Origin: Tritrichomonas musculus
Lineage: Eukaryota > Parabasalia > Tritrichomonadida > Tritrichomonadidae
DNA: 64,000 bases
Assembly: GCA_039105265.1 (NCBI GenBank)
Contig: JAPFFF010000021.1
Coordinates: 1,364,001-1,428,000, forward strand
Reading direction: 5' to 3'
The notes under the pieces are model-generated. The model was not told the origin of the DNA, searched no databases, and saw nothing but the letters and a program-made list of their open reading frames with translations. Each line of letters begins with the position of its first letter. Positions within the stretch are counted from its first letter, which is position 1. Below are positions 49,335-58,715 of this stretch, one piece after another. Made by a program: the position numbers and the translations under genes.

Positions 49335-50813
49335 ATGAATCAACATACATTAAGACATTCAACTTTTCAAGAATTATTAGAAAGAAATGTACACAAACCA
49401 AAAAACATTGAAAAGATCAAAAGAAACTTGAAAGAGATATTATCAATCATTATCAATGGATATGGCTATGAAGGAATTGAATCTTATTGTTCTATGACAG
49501 AGAAATACATAATATCAAGAACAATATATTATGATTACTTGTTTTTAATTGATATTGTACTCAGAGATTTAGCCGAAAAAGTTTGCCAAGAAAAATTGGA
49601 TGAACTGAAAAAAACCACTCAAATAAAATTAGGCTTCGATGCTTCGTGGAGCCACCGAAGAAATGGTCAACACTGCCTTGGAATTTTAATGGATTTAAAG
49701 ACTAACTTCATTATTTGTTTCCATCTTGTTCACCATGGGAAAGAACAAGCTGCCTCTTTAAGTTCCACAGAAAAGCATTCAAAAAATATGGAAGGCATTT
49801 CATTGAACCATATCATCGAAAGGACACAAATAGACTCCTTAAGCAATCTAACTTTCATTCATGATTGCGATCTCACAGATCATAAATTAATATCAGAAAA
49901 ACTTCCTCTTGCCAAAATTAAATTTGACACAAATCATTTATGCAAAAAAACCAAGAAAATTATAAATCAAATTTGCATGAACGATCAAGATTTGAAAAAC
50001 CTTAATGAATTAATTCAAAATTTTTTTTCAATTTTACTACATGACAAAAATTTTAATAATGAAGAAAAACTCCAGAAATGGGAAAGCATGCCAAACTATT
50101 TTATTGAACATGAGGATCTGGACCCAGAATATAATGCTAAAGCATTAAAAACACTAGATGAATTAATCTCAGACATATCTGATACATTTAGTAAAGTTGA
50201 TCCAGAGTATACTACCAACCCAATTGAGTCGTTTAACCATTCTCGTGCTTCAATAGCCAGCAAAAACACAGCCTTTAGAATTAGCTGGAGAATCCGTGCA
50301 TATGTATCAATCATCAAATGGAATGTTCCATATTGGAAAAAAGCGATCTTTGATTCTTTTCAGTTAACACTTCCTAATCATGTAATGTTACATGAAAAAG
50401 CTTTGGTAGAAACAAAAAGAAAGAAAGCCACAACAACAAAAACAGATGCATATAAAAAGAAAAGAGCAATCAAAAGAAAAATAAAAGCCAATAAGTACAA
50501 AGTCAGTTCAAAAGATAAGATGGTACACAATTATGCTGATGACATGCTTGAAGATATTTCTTCAATGGATGTGCGAAACAAAAGACGAAAAGGGAAGTTT
50601 TCACCCGTACAGCAATTGATTATTGATGCTATATCAGCATTAGCCACTGAAGATAAGCCATTTGTGCCGTACAACAAAATAATGAAATATATTACTACAT
50701 ACTTTGACACAAGCAAATATGCTCGACCTCAATTCGTAATTAGATCGCAGGTAACCAGACTAGTCAACATGAACATTTTAATTCAAAAAAGATTTTCTTT
50801 TAAGCTTGTTTGA
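49335..50813 (+). CDS. Kolobok-like DDE transposase with C-terminal linker-histone-like domain
   Basis: A 492-aa protein from the ATG at 49335. The catalytic fold is visible: GFDASWSHRRNG with Asp102, a strand GILMDLKTNFIICFHLVHHG, IHDCDLTDHK with Asp177/179/182, FDTNHLCKKTK with the DxxH motif (Asp198, His201), and NPIESFNHSRASIASKNTAF with Glu298 followed by a wRIRAY...KWN helix. This DDE order, with DxxH and ESF...K....R..N, is that of Kolobok transposases. Residues ~350-420 are Lys/Arg-rich. Residues ~423-492 resemble the globular winged helix of histone H1/H5: SPVQQLIIDAISAL, NKIMKYITTYFD, then RSQVTRLVNMNILIQ and FSFKLV. No N-terminal THAP finger is seen. The H1-like tail would give non-specific or end-specific DNA binding. 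Confidence 0.8.
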   Translation: MNQHTLRHSTFQELLERNVHKPKNIEKIKRNLKEILSIIINGYGYEGIESYCSMTEKYIISRTIYYDYLFLIDIVLRDLAEKVCQEKLDELKKTTQIKLGFDASWSHRRNGQHCLGILMDLKTNFIICFHLVHHGKEQAASLSSTEKHSKNMEGISLNHIIERTQIDSLSNLTFIHDCDLTDHKLISEKLPLAKIKFDTNHLCKKTKKIINQICMNDQDLKNLNELIQNFFSILLHDKNFNNEEKLQKWESMPNYFIEHEDLDPEYNAKALKTLDELISDISDTFSKVDPEYTTNPIESFNHSRASIASKNTAFRISWRIRAYVSIIKWNVPYWKKAIFDSFQLTLPNHVMLHEKALVETKRKKATTTKTDAYKKKRAIKRKIKANKYKVSSKDKMVHNYADDMLEDISSMDVRNKRRKGKFSPVQQLIIDAISALATEDKPFVPYNKIMKYITTYFDTSKYARPQFVIRSQVTRLVNMNILIQKRFSFKLV

Positions 50814-52380
50814 CGAAATCAATTGATGATCATCAAACAATTATTTGATAATAAACATTCTTCTTATTACATTTATTTACTTTTTATTCTCCATATCTTT
50901 TGCTTTATTATGTTTATATAAATCTATTTATTCTATAAGAGATATTTTAAAAATAAAAAAAAAATAAAATTCAAAAGTTTATACAAATTATATGTATTTT
51001 TCTATGGTTTACATTTTTAATCTTATGAAAATAAAAGAAAAAAAATATTGAAAAATATGGATGATAGAAGCATTTCTAGAGGTTTTTAACACTTGGATAT
51101 GAAACTAGAGATAAATAGGAGATCAATAGTAGTATAACTGGCGTTTGGTCAAGAACCTATTGTATGGGATATACATATGGATTTGAAAAAACTGAAAGAA
51201 TATGAAAGGTTAGACTCTTTTGTTGATTTTTTTTTGGTATTTTGATTGCTGTTCATGGACTCTTTGTTCGAATTTGGAGAATTCAAATTTGAATTTTCCC
51301 AAATGATAAATAATCGAAAAAAGTAATCGTTTTTTTTTTTATTTAAAGTTTTTTATTTCAAGATCCTTAAAAAAAATTATATTACATATATATATTTGAT
51401 ATATATATATAAACAATTTATATATATGTTTAATTAATAATATTGATAATATGCTAATTAACTATATAAAGAGATAAAAACATATGAATTCAAAATCAGT
51501 TTAAATTATTAATTTTTTCTCAAAATATGAAATTTATAACAGATTTGTTTTTTATTAATTAATATAATCAATCAAAATAATAGTTATATTTGCATGATAA
51601 TATTTATACAATTTGTGAGAAAGAATTACTAATTTTGAGAGTGCTAACCCTTATTTTAATTCAAAAACTGAAATATAATATATAGAATTTATTTGATTAT
51701 TTTTTTATTAGTATCTTTGGATATAAATTGGATCAACTATTAATATTTATTTATAATGTTATATTTATAAATATTACATTAATAATCATATCATTGGAGT
51801 ATTTGATAAAAATTTAATTAATTTAATTTATAAATACTGGCATAAAATAAAGATATTTGATCAATCTATGTCATATAATATTATATTTATTACCTAGATA
51901 TAATATTTAATTCTTTATGCCAGAAAAATATAGAGATAATCTGACAATTATGTTTAATTTTTGAACAAATATAATCTATAATTGTATATTAGCACGCAAC
52001 AAAATATATTAAATATTTAGATATCATATATATTTATAGATATTCAAAATGGCTAAATAAAAGTATTTTTATATAAATGAAAAATATTCTCAATTTTTTG
52101 AAAGAATGTTTTTTTTATTCAATTATTTGAGGCAATTGAAATGTAAAAAAATTGATATTTTTACAAATTCTCTTGTTTATAATATAAAATATATTTTAAC
52201 AAAACATTAAACAAATCAAATATATATATTAATGTATATATATATAAAATAATTAATTTAAAATTTTTATTTGAAAAGATATATAAATATTTATCATATT
52301 TTAAAGGAATTTCTAATTTGCCATTAGCAAAAACTCATAGAATATTTTGAAAGATATTACAAAAAGTGGGGAAAAGTTGA
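50814..52380. other. Non-coding 3' part of the Kolobok-like element
   Basis: About 1.6 kb, extremely AT-rich, with ATATAT runs (51386-51427 and 52215-52250). No open frame of interest and no recognisable RNA gene. Confidence 0.5.
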
Positions 52381-52398
52381 GAAAAGCCAACTTTACCC
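52381..52398 (-). repeat. Right TIR of the Kolobok-like element
   Basis: Exact inverted copy of 47260-47277, followed at once by TTAA. Confidence 0.92.
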
Positions 52399-52480
52399 TT
52401 AAAGAAAGAATTAAAATCATATTTAAAAAAAAATCAATTTTCTTGTTATGAATGAATAAAAAATAAAGGAATTGTAAAGC

Positions 52481-53035
52481 TTATTCATCATCATCATCAT
52501 CTTTCGAATCATTAATTTCAGCAATTTTATCAAAGAGAGGCTTATGAAGAGCAACACCTTTCTTCCAACTCTGTGTTTCTTCAACTCTGGGAATAATTTC
52601 TTTGTTTTCTGCAAAAGCAAAGAGTTGGTTTAATTTCTGCTCAAGCTGAACTAAATTAATTAAATTCAAGTTTCCATTATTCTGTTCTGAAAAATCAACA
52701 ATAACAGCAAGAATTTGATTCAAATACTTACCAACAATCAACTTCATTTGATCTTCATCATCTTCATTCTCAGTCGGAGCAACAGCTGTTGATTGGTCAA
52801 GTTTTGTAAGACATTTTAGAGATGACATTTCCGTTTCTGTAGATGTGCTATCAACTGAGCTCAACAAAGATGCTGAAGCAAGGCAAAGTTTTTGTAAACG
52901 ATTTAACGTATCTTGTTTAATACTAAGCTTTTCTTTTAATTTATTTGTTTCTTCGGTTAATAATTCGATTTCCTTTCTTGATTTCATTGCTTCTTCAAGA
53001 AGAGCGAGTTGTTGTTGCTGCTGCATTCTTTGCAT
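52481..53035 (-). CDS. Small coiled-coil protein with acidic tail (hypothetical)
   Basis: A 184-aa protein starting MQRMQQQQQLALLEEAMK (ATG at 53035). The frame is open a little further, but no other ATG is available. Residues ~5-60 are a coiled coil. Residues ~90-150 hold more helices (YLNQILAVIVDFSEQ, LEQKLNQLFAFAEN). The C-terminus is DSKDDDDDE. The gene starts only 80 bp beyond the right end of the Kolobok-like element, which inserted near its 3' end. The protein is still whole. No family is recognised. Confidence 0.65.
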   Translation of the reverse strand: MQRMQQQQQLALLEEAMKSRKEIELLTEETNKLKEKLSIKQDTLNRLQKLCLASASLLSSVDSTSTETEMSSLKCLTKLDQSTAVAPTENEDDEDQMKLIVGKYLNQILAVIVDFSEQNNGNLNLINLVQLEQKLNQLFAFAENKEIIPRVEETQSWKKGVALHKPLFDKIAEINDSKDDDDDE

Positions 53036-53235
53036 TAGATTGAAATACAAATTAACTTACTTTGTTCACATCAGTTTTAAATTAAAACTTTTTCAATTAT
53101 TAATTGAATACCAAAATTTTCTTTGAATTAATGTTTTTTATTATAGTGAAATTGTTCTAACTTTTTGAATATTTTTTATTTCATCCAATTTTTTAATTTT
53201 CTCGAAAAATACTCTTTTTATATCTTTATTCCATA

Positions 53236-54801
53236 ATGACAAATGGCCCATTTTATGCATTTTCATCTCCAGTCGAATATAAAAAAATTTTAACTCAAAA
53301 AATTCTACTTTTAAACCAATATAATGAACAATTTTTTGATCGATGCCAAATCATGAGCTATTTCCTTCGAGAAAATCAAATTTTCAACTGGATTAAATAT
53401 GAAATATTACCACAATTTCCAGAAAAATATAAACGTAATGATTTCAATACAAATTTACTTCAAATGCTATTGGAATATGCTAGAAATAAAATATTTACTT
53501 ATTTGGATGAAGATTCATCTTTATATTTTAATAAAGCAAGGGGTTTATTTTTATTTTTATCAAATTATGTAAAGTATTCATCATTTGTTCGTAATCCGCC
53601 AAACATCTCAAAGTATTTACCGTATTTTCTAAAGATTCGTTCAATCCTCTACAGTAAATTTCCAAGTACCAACGTATTCACTGATTTTCTACCGGACTGT
53701 TCGGCTCAATTCTATATTGAGCTTTTATATAAATGGATCGATAGTTCTGCACATATGAAACAGCTATTGCTTGATGAAACCACACTTATTTTACAAAAAG
53801 ATGAAAAAAAAGCATTTTTTTCAAGCCTAGGACCTGACTTATTTGCATCTGATCAAGATTTTAAAGACCTTATTAATAAGGACAAAGAACTTTTTAATCA
53901 AAACCATTCTTTAACAGAAATTCTACCATCACATTTAAATGTCGTTAATGAGCTTTTAATGAATTTAAAAAATGATGTTAAATATTTACAAAAAATATTT
54001 TTAAATTATCAAGATCTTCTTATCCAAACGATTCCTTTTGATTCTGCAATTAAATTTTTGAATAATGAAAATTATTATTTATTTATTCGGCCTCCTGGAA
54101 TTAAAATTGATCAAAACATTTTCAACTCTACGTTTTATTTTGAAAAAACTATCAATGAAATTAAAGATCAAATTGATTCTTTGAAAAAGAATTTAGATCA
54201 AAGACGTCAATTTGAGCAATATTTACGATGTAAATATAATTTAACTAATGACAACACCAATTTTCAAAAAGATACATATCAAAGTTTTGAAAGCATTTTA
54301 TGCTTATTTAATCAAATAATTGAAAATATCGACGTTTTCGATGATTGCAACTTTACTATTCATAATTTATCTTCTTTTTTTGCAGATAAAAAGGCATATA
54401 ACAATGAACTTTCAAATTTCTTAGGAATTTGTAATTTAGATCATAAAATTGAGTTTTACAAAAAAATAATTAATGAAAAATTGAAACAAATCTCTAGTAT
54501 TGAAGACGAAATATTTGAAAATTTGGACACTATGAATACAATCAAACAAAATATATCAATAATAAATAAATACAAAAATCAAATAGAAAATTGTAAATTG
54601 TGTATAACTAATAGAAATTATCTTTTACCTAATTGCGGACACACTTTTTGCGATTCTTGCTATCAAAAGTTTTGTTGGTTAAGTCCTGAAGATAGGAAAT
54701 GCCCATTTTGCCAGACTCCGTTCACACTTGATAATATTGTGAAAATATGTTGGACGTCTGAAAAAATCAGTAGCGATGATGATTACGATGACGATGATTA
54801 A
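53236..54801 (+). CDS. RING-finger protein (probable E3 ubiquitin ligase)
   Basis: This 521-aa protein has a long helical N-terminus (~1-440), which could be a substrate or membrane-traffic adaptor region with coiled coils at ~300-330 and ~405-450. A C-terminal RING domain (~453-495) follows: CKLCITNRNYLLPNCGHTFC, DSCYQKFC and CPFC, with the C3HC4 spacing. An acidic Asp tail closes the protein. RING domains bring an E2 to the substrate. The N-terminal part faintly recalls Vps-type or TRIM-like helices, but I cannot assign it. An N-terminal helical domain with a terminal RING is similar to Vps8/11/18/41 layouts, though no beta-propeller is present. Confidence 0.8.
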   Translation: MTNGPFYAFSSPVEYKKILTQKILLLNQYNEQFFDRCQIMSYFLRENQIFNWIKYEILPQFPEKYKRNDFNTNLLQMLLEYARNKIFTYLDEDSSLYFNKARGLFLFLSNYVKYSSFVRNPPNISKYLPYFLKIRSILYSKFPSTNVFTDFLPDCSAQFYIELLYKWIDSSAHMKQLLLDETTLILQKDEKKAFFSSLGPDLFASDQDFKDLINKDKELFNQNHSLTEILPSHLNVVNELLMNLKNDVKYLQKIFLNYQDLLIQTIPFDSAIKFLNNENYYLFIRPPGIKIDQNIFNSTFYFEKTINEIKDQIDSLKKNLDQRRQFEQYLRCKYNLTNDNTNFQKDTYQSFESILCLFNQIIENIDVFDDCNFTIHNLSSFFADKKAYNNELSNFLGICNLDHKIEFYKKIINEKLKQISSIEDEIFENLDTMNTIKQNISIINKYKNQIENCKLCITNRNYLLPNCGHTFCDSCYQKFCWLSPEDRKCPFCQTPFTLDNIVKICWTSEKISSDDDYDDDD

Positions 54802-54971
54802 AAGGTGAAAAAGTTGTTTTTTTGCTTGCAATTTTAATTTTAGTGAATTATTTTATATATATATTATAATGAAATGATTTATATGCATATTGCTAAATAA
54901 TAATATAGTCTTTTAATACAATTAAAATAAAATTAAAATGCTTCAACAATATAGAGCGTTTTAAAACACTT

Positions 54972-55871
54972 TCATTTCTTCATTTGTTTTTCCCAAAATG
55001 CAATAGCATCATTTATCCACCCTTCAGCAACCGTACCTGTACCAAGTCCAAATCCATGACCAAGACCATCATATTTATGGAATTCGGTATCAACACCCAT
55101 TTTATGGAGCCTTTCAATTCTATCATTCATTACTCTCCAGTTTGCAATGCCATCACTAGTACCTACACAATTGTATGTTGGCGGATCATTCTTTGAGCAG
55201 TGTGAGTGACCAGTGTATTGCATTATTACTGCCCCAGGACGTGGAAGATCAAAATCACAAAATCCAGCTGTTCCATAAGAACCTAAATTTGCGGCCATTC
55301 TAGCACCAGCAGAACCTCCCCACAAAGAATAACAAGATGTATCAACATTAAATAGATCACTTTTGGAATGATCGAAAATAAATTTTATTGCTGTTGCAAG
55401 ATCTATACATGCTAAACGAGCATCCGGACGATATATCAAAGCAAAGGCATTGTATCCTTTCTTTGACAACTCCAATGCATGAGGAAAACTATCATGCATT
55501 GCTCCAACATAAGCAAATCCACCACCGGCATTACAAATTGCAAATTTTGCACCAGGTTTTCCTCTAAAGAAAAATAAGCCAGTATCATATTTAGAATTGT
55601 CGCGCGATTTTTCTACTGGCGAGTAAATATCGTAGAAAATTTTTTCACCTGATAACGTACGGCTTTTCATATAGTTAACAATTTCAACTGTTTTTTTTGG
55701 ATCAATGTGGCTATACCATGATAATCTAATGTCACTTAAAATTGAACCATCAAAATAACCATCATTGACAGGAAAAATAAGTCGTCCAAAAGTTCCAAAC
55801 ACAGGATCATTAATTACATCTGATATCTTGGTTTTGGCTGTAAATGGTTTGCCGTTGCTGAATGTTGACAT
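54972..55871 (-). CDS. Alpha/beta-hydrolase (esterase/acetyl-esterase type), bacterial-like
   Basis: A 299-aa enzyme with an oxyanion-hole motif GGGF (116-119), nucleophile elbow GGSAG with Ser187 (YSLWGGSAGARMAA), Asp240 in GTSDGIA and His272 in GLGHGFGLG. The wording of these blocks closely follows a family of Firmicutes/Bacteroidetes alpha/beta-hydrolases annotated as esterases or xylan acetylesterases: FFRGKPGAKFAICNAGGGFAYVG, KKGYNAFALIYR, YTGHSHC and GTGTVAEGWINDAIAFW. There is no signal peptide, so it is cytosolic. The catalytic residues are complete. Many trichomonad metabolic enzymes came from bacteria by lateral transfer, and this looks like one of them. Its codon use resembles the neighbours, so transfer is not recent. 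Confidence 0.88.
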   Translation of the reverse strand: MSTFSNGKPFTAKTKISDVINDPVFGTFGRLIFPVNDGYFDGSILSDIRLSWYSHIDPKKTVEIVNYMKSRTLSGEKIFYDIYSPVEKSRDNSKYDTGLFFFRGKPGAKFAICNAGGGFAYVGAMHDSFPHALELSKKGYNAFALIYRPDARLACIDLATAIKFIFDHSKSDLFNVDTSCYSLWGGSAGARMAANLGSYGTAGFCDFDLPRPGAVIMQYTGHSHCSKNDPPTYNCVGTSDGIANWRVMNDRIERLHKMGVDTEFHKYDGLGHGFGLGTGTVAEGWINDAIAFWEKQMKK

Positions 55872-56364
55872 TTATAAAAATGATACCAAACAGTTCATGT
55901 GTGAAATATTTTCAATTTTTTTTCAAAAAATTCAATAAAAATCGTATTTTTTCAATAATTCTATACAAAAAGTTTGAAAGGAAAACAACTTCAATATCTC
56001 AAGTAGTTATAAATAAATTTATAACATTATATTTTTATTTTACTTAATTTAATTATAAAGATGAATTTTTTTTTAAAATAATCAAGTTTATTTAGATTTC
56101 CCAATATCATTTCAAAATTCTTTTTTTTTAAAATAATTTAGAACGACTTTTAAAATGCAATCAGGCTTGCCGGTTAAAATAAATAAATGAATATTCTAAA
56201 AATGAATGACAAAAATAGATAGAATTTTATTATCTTTAAGATACCAAATTGATTGTAATTTTTTATTGATTTTTAATTGTGGCTCGTTATCATACGAAAA
56301 CTTTGTCTGAAGAACTCAATATTAAAAAAATAAGAAAAAAATATAAAACTTTTAATAAAAATGA
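55872..56364. other. Intergenic, no gene seen
   Basis: AT-rich spacer between two minus-strand genes, with several T8-T9 tracts. A 61-codon frame (55862-56047) is not credible. No RNA gene or repeat was recognised. Confidence 0.4.
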
Positions 56365-56859
56365 TTACTTTTGAAGAATATCACGCTGAGCATTTCTAGC
56401 TGCTTGTAACTGTGTGAGTAAGTTTTGTGCCTCATTAAGAGAAAGCTCTATATTATGTGATCTTATAACTGTTTTTCCGTTTTCAACTTCATTAACTTCG
56501 AATTTGAATGTGCAAAGAGGCTCTTTTACATTTGAAACTTGGCTTGTTCCAAGGACAAGAGAAATAGACCAATCAAAATCTCGGAGCTGATGGTTTGGTT
56601 CTGATGATTTTAATGCTTTTGAAAATGCATCGATAACAGCTGCAACATTCGTAGAATCTGGACATTGAACAGACGATAAAATCTGCTGGCGTTCTTCTTG
56701 TGGTTGATCTGCTAAAAATTTAATAGTTGTACGAACTTTTTCGATTTGAACAGGTGTCAAAAAATCAATCGATATATTTGGATCTTCTGCGATAATTGAA
56801 TGAGCAACTGAAGAAAAAACTTTTACTGCATTTGAATCTGTTAAAAAAGAAAGTTCCAT
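56365..56859 (-). CDS. COMMD-family protein (CCC/Commander complex)
   Basis: A 164-aa protein with a helical N-terminus (~20-90, VRTTIKFLADQPQEERQQIL) and a C-terminal COMM domain (~93-160). The latter shows the family start LRDFDWSISLVLGTSQVSN, a central beta strand CTFKFEVNE, and the closing helix LSLNEAQNLLTQLQAAR. COMMD proteins form a ring that, with CCDC22/CCDC93 and retriever, returns membrane cargo from endosomes to the surface. Ten subfamilies exist in animals. I cannot say which one this is. The length fits the short members (about 170-200 aa). Confidence 0.82.
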   Translation of the reverse strand: MELSFLTDSNAVKVFSSVAHSIIAEDPNISIDFLTPVQIEKVRTTIKFLADQPQEERQQILSSVQCPDSTNVAAVIDAFSKALKSSEPNHQLRDFDWSISLVLGTSQVSNVKEPLCTFKFEVNEVENGKTVIRSHNIELSLNEAQNLLTQLQAARNAQRDILQK

Positions 56860-57470
56860 TTTATTCTATTGAAAAAAAGTGACAGATCAATAGACGATAG
56901 GATTAAAATTCTATCTTTTGGTTTTATAAAAAGAAATACAAAAATAAGCAAACCATATTTTGGATTGCGGCCAATTCATATTGTGGATTCGTAAAATCAA
57001 AAATTTTTAATAATATATTATCATTCCATACGTTGTACTGCGTACAATAACATTTTTTTTGGTATGCCTATAAATCTCATTACATATGAATTAGAGCAAA
57101 TATGCAAACACACCAATTTTTAATTTTTTGTTATATTTAAATTTTAAATAAGCTAAATTAAGCTTGTAAATTTGGTGAAATAAACGTTTTTTGGGTTTTA
57201 AAAATCACCAAATATAACCATATTATTGTCAAATAAATTTTATTAATAAAATTTAGTTTTATCAAAAGACATAAACCATTGAATTATTTGAAAGAGGAAT
57301 TAAATGAGTTTTATCAAAAGTCATATTAATAATCGATAAGATTTTCTCAGTAAAAAAATGTTATTTTTTGAATATTACAAAATAATTGTATGATTTGTAT
57401 AATATATCATATAAAATAATAATAAAAAGCTCATTTATATTGACAATGAAAAGCCAAATAACCGATTTCA

Positions 57471-57497
57471 CCAAAAGCCCAGGTCTTGGGCTTTTGG
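57471..57497. repeat. Perfect 11-bp hairpin (CCAAAAGCCCA)
   Basis: CCAAAAGCCCA and TGGGCTTTTGG pair exactly around a GGTCT loop. Variants of the same theme occur nearby at 57541-57569 (CACCAAAAC...TTTTTTGGCG) and 57962-58001 (CGCCAAAAGACC...AAGACCAGGTCTT), so it is a local family of related inverted repeats. Confidence 0.85.
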
Positions 57498-57716
57498 CGA
57501 CAGCATTCAATTTTGAATAGTTTACATATATTTTGGAGATCACCAAAACGGTTTTTTTGGCGATGGTGATTTGTAAAGCTTTCAAAATATCATATATAAA
57601 ATAAAAAAAAAAATAAGATATAAATATATAATAAAATCAATAAAAGCATTTTTTCAATTGAAAATAAATTTTTTTTCATTTATATTTTAAATATATACCG
57701 ATATAAAATGTATTTA

Positions 57717-57837
57717 AAATATTAATAGTATTTATATTTTTATGAATATTTATAGCCGAATAATAAATAATGCATTGAAATAATTCATTGAAATATTAAT
57801 AGTATTTATATTTTTATGAATATATATAGCCGAGTAA
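57717..57837 (+). repeat. Direct repeat of ~46 bp (period 74 bp)
   Basis: AAATATTAATAGTATTTATA...GAATATTTATAGCCGAATAA at 57717 is repeated from 57791 with about two changes. The first copy is followed by a 28-bp non-matching segment. It is a simple tandem duplication of no evident function. Confidence 0.8.
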
Positions 57838-58715
57838 TTAAATAAATTCATTGAATTTATTGAATGTTGATTCGTAAATTGAATTATTATTTAATCAAAT
57901 ATCATTTAATCATTTTATTTAATAATTCATAAGAAATAACTTTTTAAAAGATTTATTAAAATCGCCAAAAGACCAGAAAGAATCACCAAGACCAGGTCTT
58001 TTTTTTACATTTGGGTATATTTTACAAGCTTAGCTAAATACCATCAAAGAAATTCCGAATAACTATATTATCAGTTTATATCACACATTCTTTTTAATAT
58101 ATATTTTTAAAATTGAGCAATAAAAAACACATATTTGTCTATTGAGTATTCTTTTTTTGACGTAATTGACTTGATTTTTGATGTAAATCAAATAATATAC
58201 AATTAAGTATAATTTTTTTTAACATAAATTCTAAACTAACAAATTCATTGTTTCGATATAATCATTTTTTTTTTCCCGTAGCAAAGCTCGCATATAATTA
58301 GAATCTATAAATTCTTTTGAATATTAAGTTAAAATTTTTATTATTTTTGCTGATAAAACTAATTTCTTATAAGAAAGAAAGCTGAAGTTATGGCTCCTTA
58401 TTTACGTATTTATTACAAAGAAAGTGAATCGAATTAATCTGGATAAGGAAAGTAAATAAAGGTTTTCTGGGCGTCTTAGGTTACAAAGTAAAATATTTTG
58501 TTTTACAATTTGAATGTTCAGAAAAGACAATAACAAATTTTCAATTAATATAATCAACTTTTTGAGTATTTCTTTTTTTGTCAACAAATCTGAATTACAA
58601 AACTCTTTTTGACTTTTTGATAAAAACAACCGCTATTTTTCAAGAAACAATAGAACGTTTTATAAGGGTGGCCCCAAATAAACAATAACATTTTTTTTTC
58701 GAAACTAAAACTAAA

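Larger units (their letters stand above)
47260..52398 (+). mobile_element. Kolobok-like DNA transposon, apparently complete (5.14 kb)
   Basis: The ends are perfect 18-bp inverted repeats (GGGTAAAGTTGGCTTTTC at 47260-47277 and its complement at 52381-52398). Both are flanked by TTAA (47256-47259 and 52399-52402), the Kolobok target duplication. A single long uninterrupted gene lies in the middle (49335-50813) and encodes a DDE transposase with Kolobok-type motifs. About 2.0 kb before and 1.6 kb after the gene are AT-rich and non-coding. The intact frame and perfect TIRs suggest a young and possibly active copy. It sits in an island of older transposon debris. PiggyBac also uses TTAA, but the transposase does not resemble piggyBac. 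Confidence 0.8.
56860..58715. other. 1.86-kb intergenic region rich in hairpins and repeats
   Basis: No protein gene is supported. Small frames at 57361-57585 and 58402-58629 look accidental. Listed separately are a strong hairpin at 57471-57497 and a 46-bp direct repeat at 57717/57791. TAAGCTTGTAAA (near 57153) and its complement (near 58020) face each other across about 0.9 kb, and CACCAAAA/TTTTGGCGA motifs recur between them. This suggests a non-coding palindromic insertion. The right end carries the promoter of the Rab gene. Confidence 0.5.
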
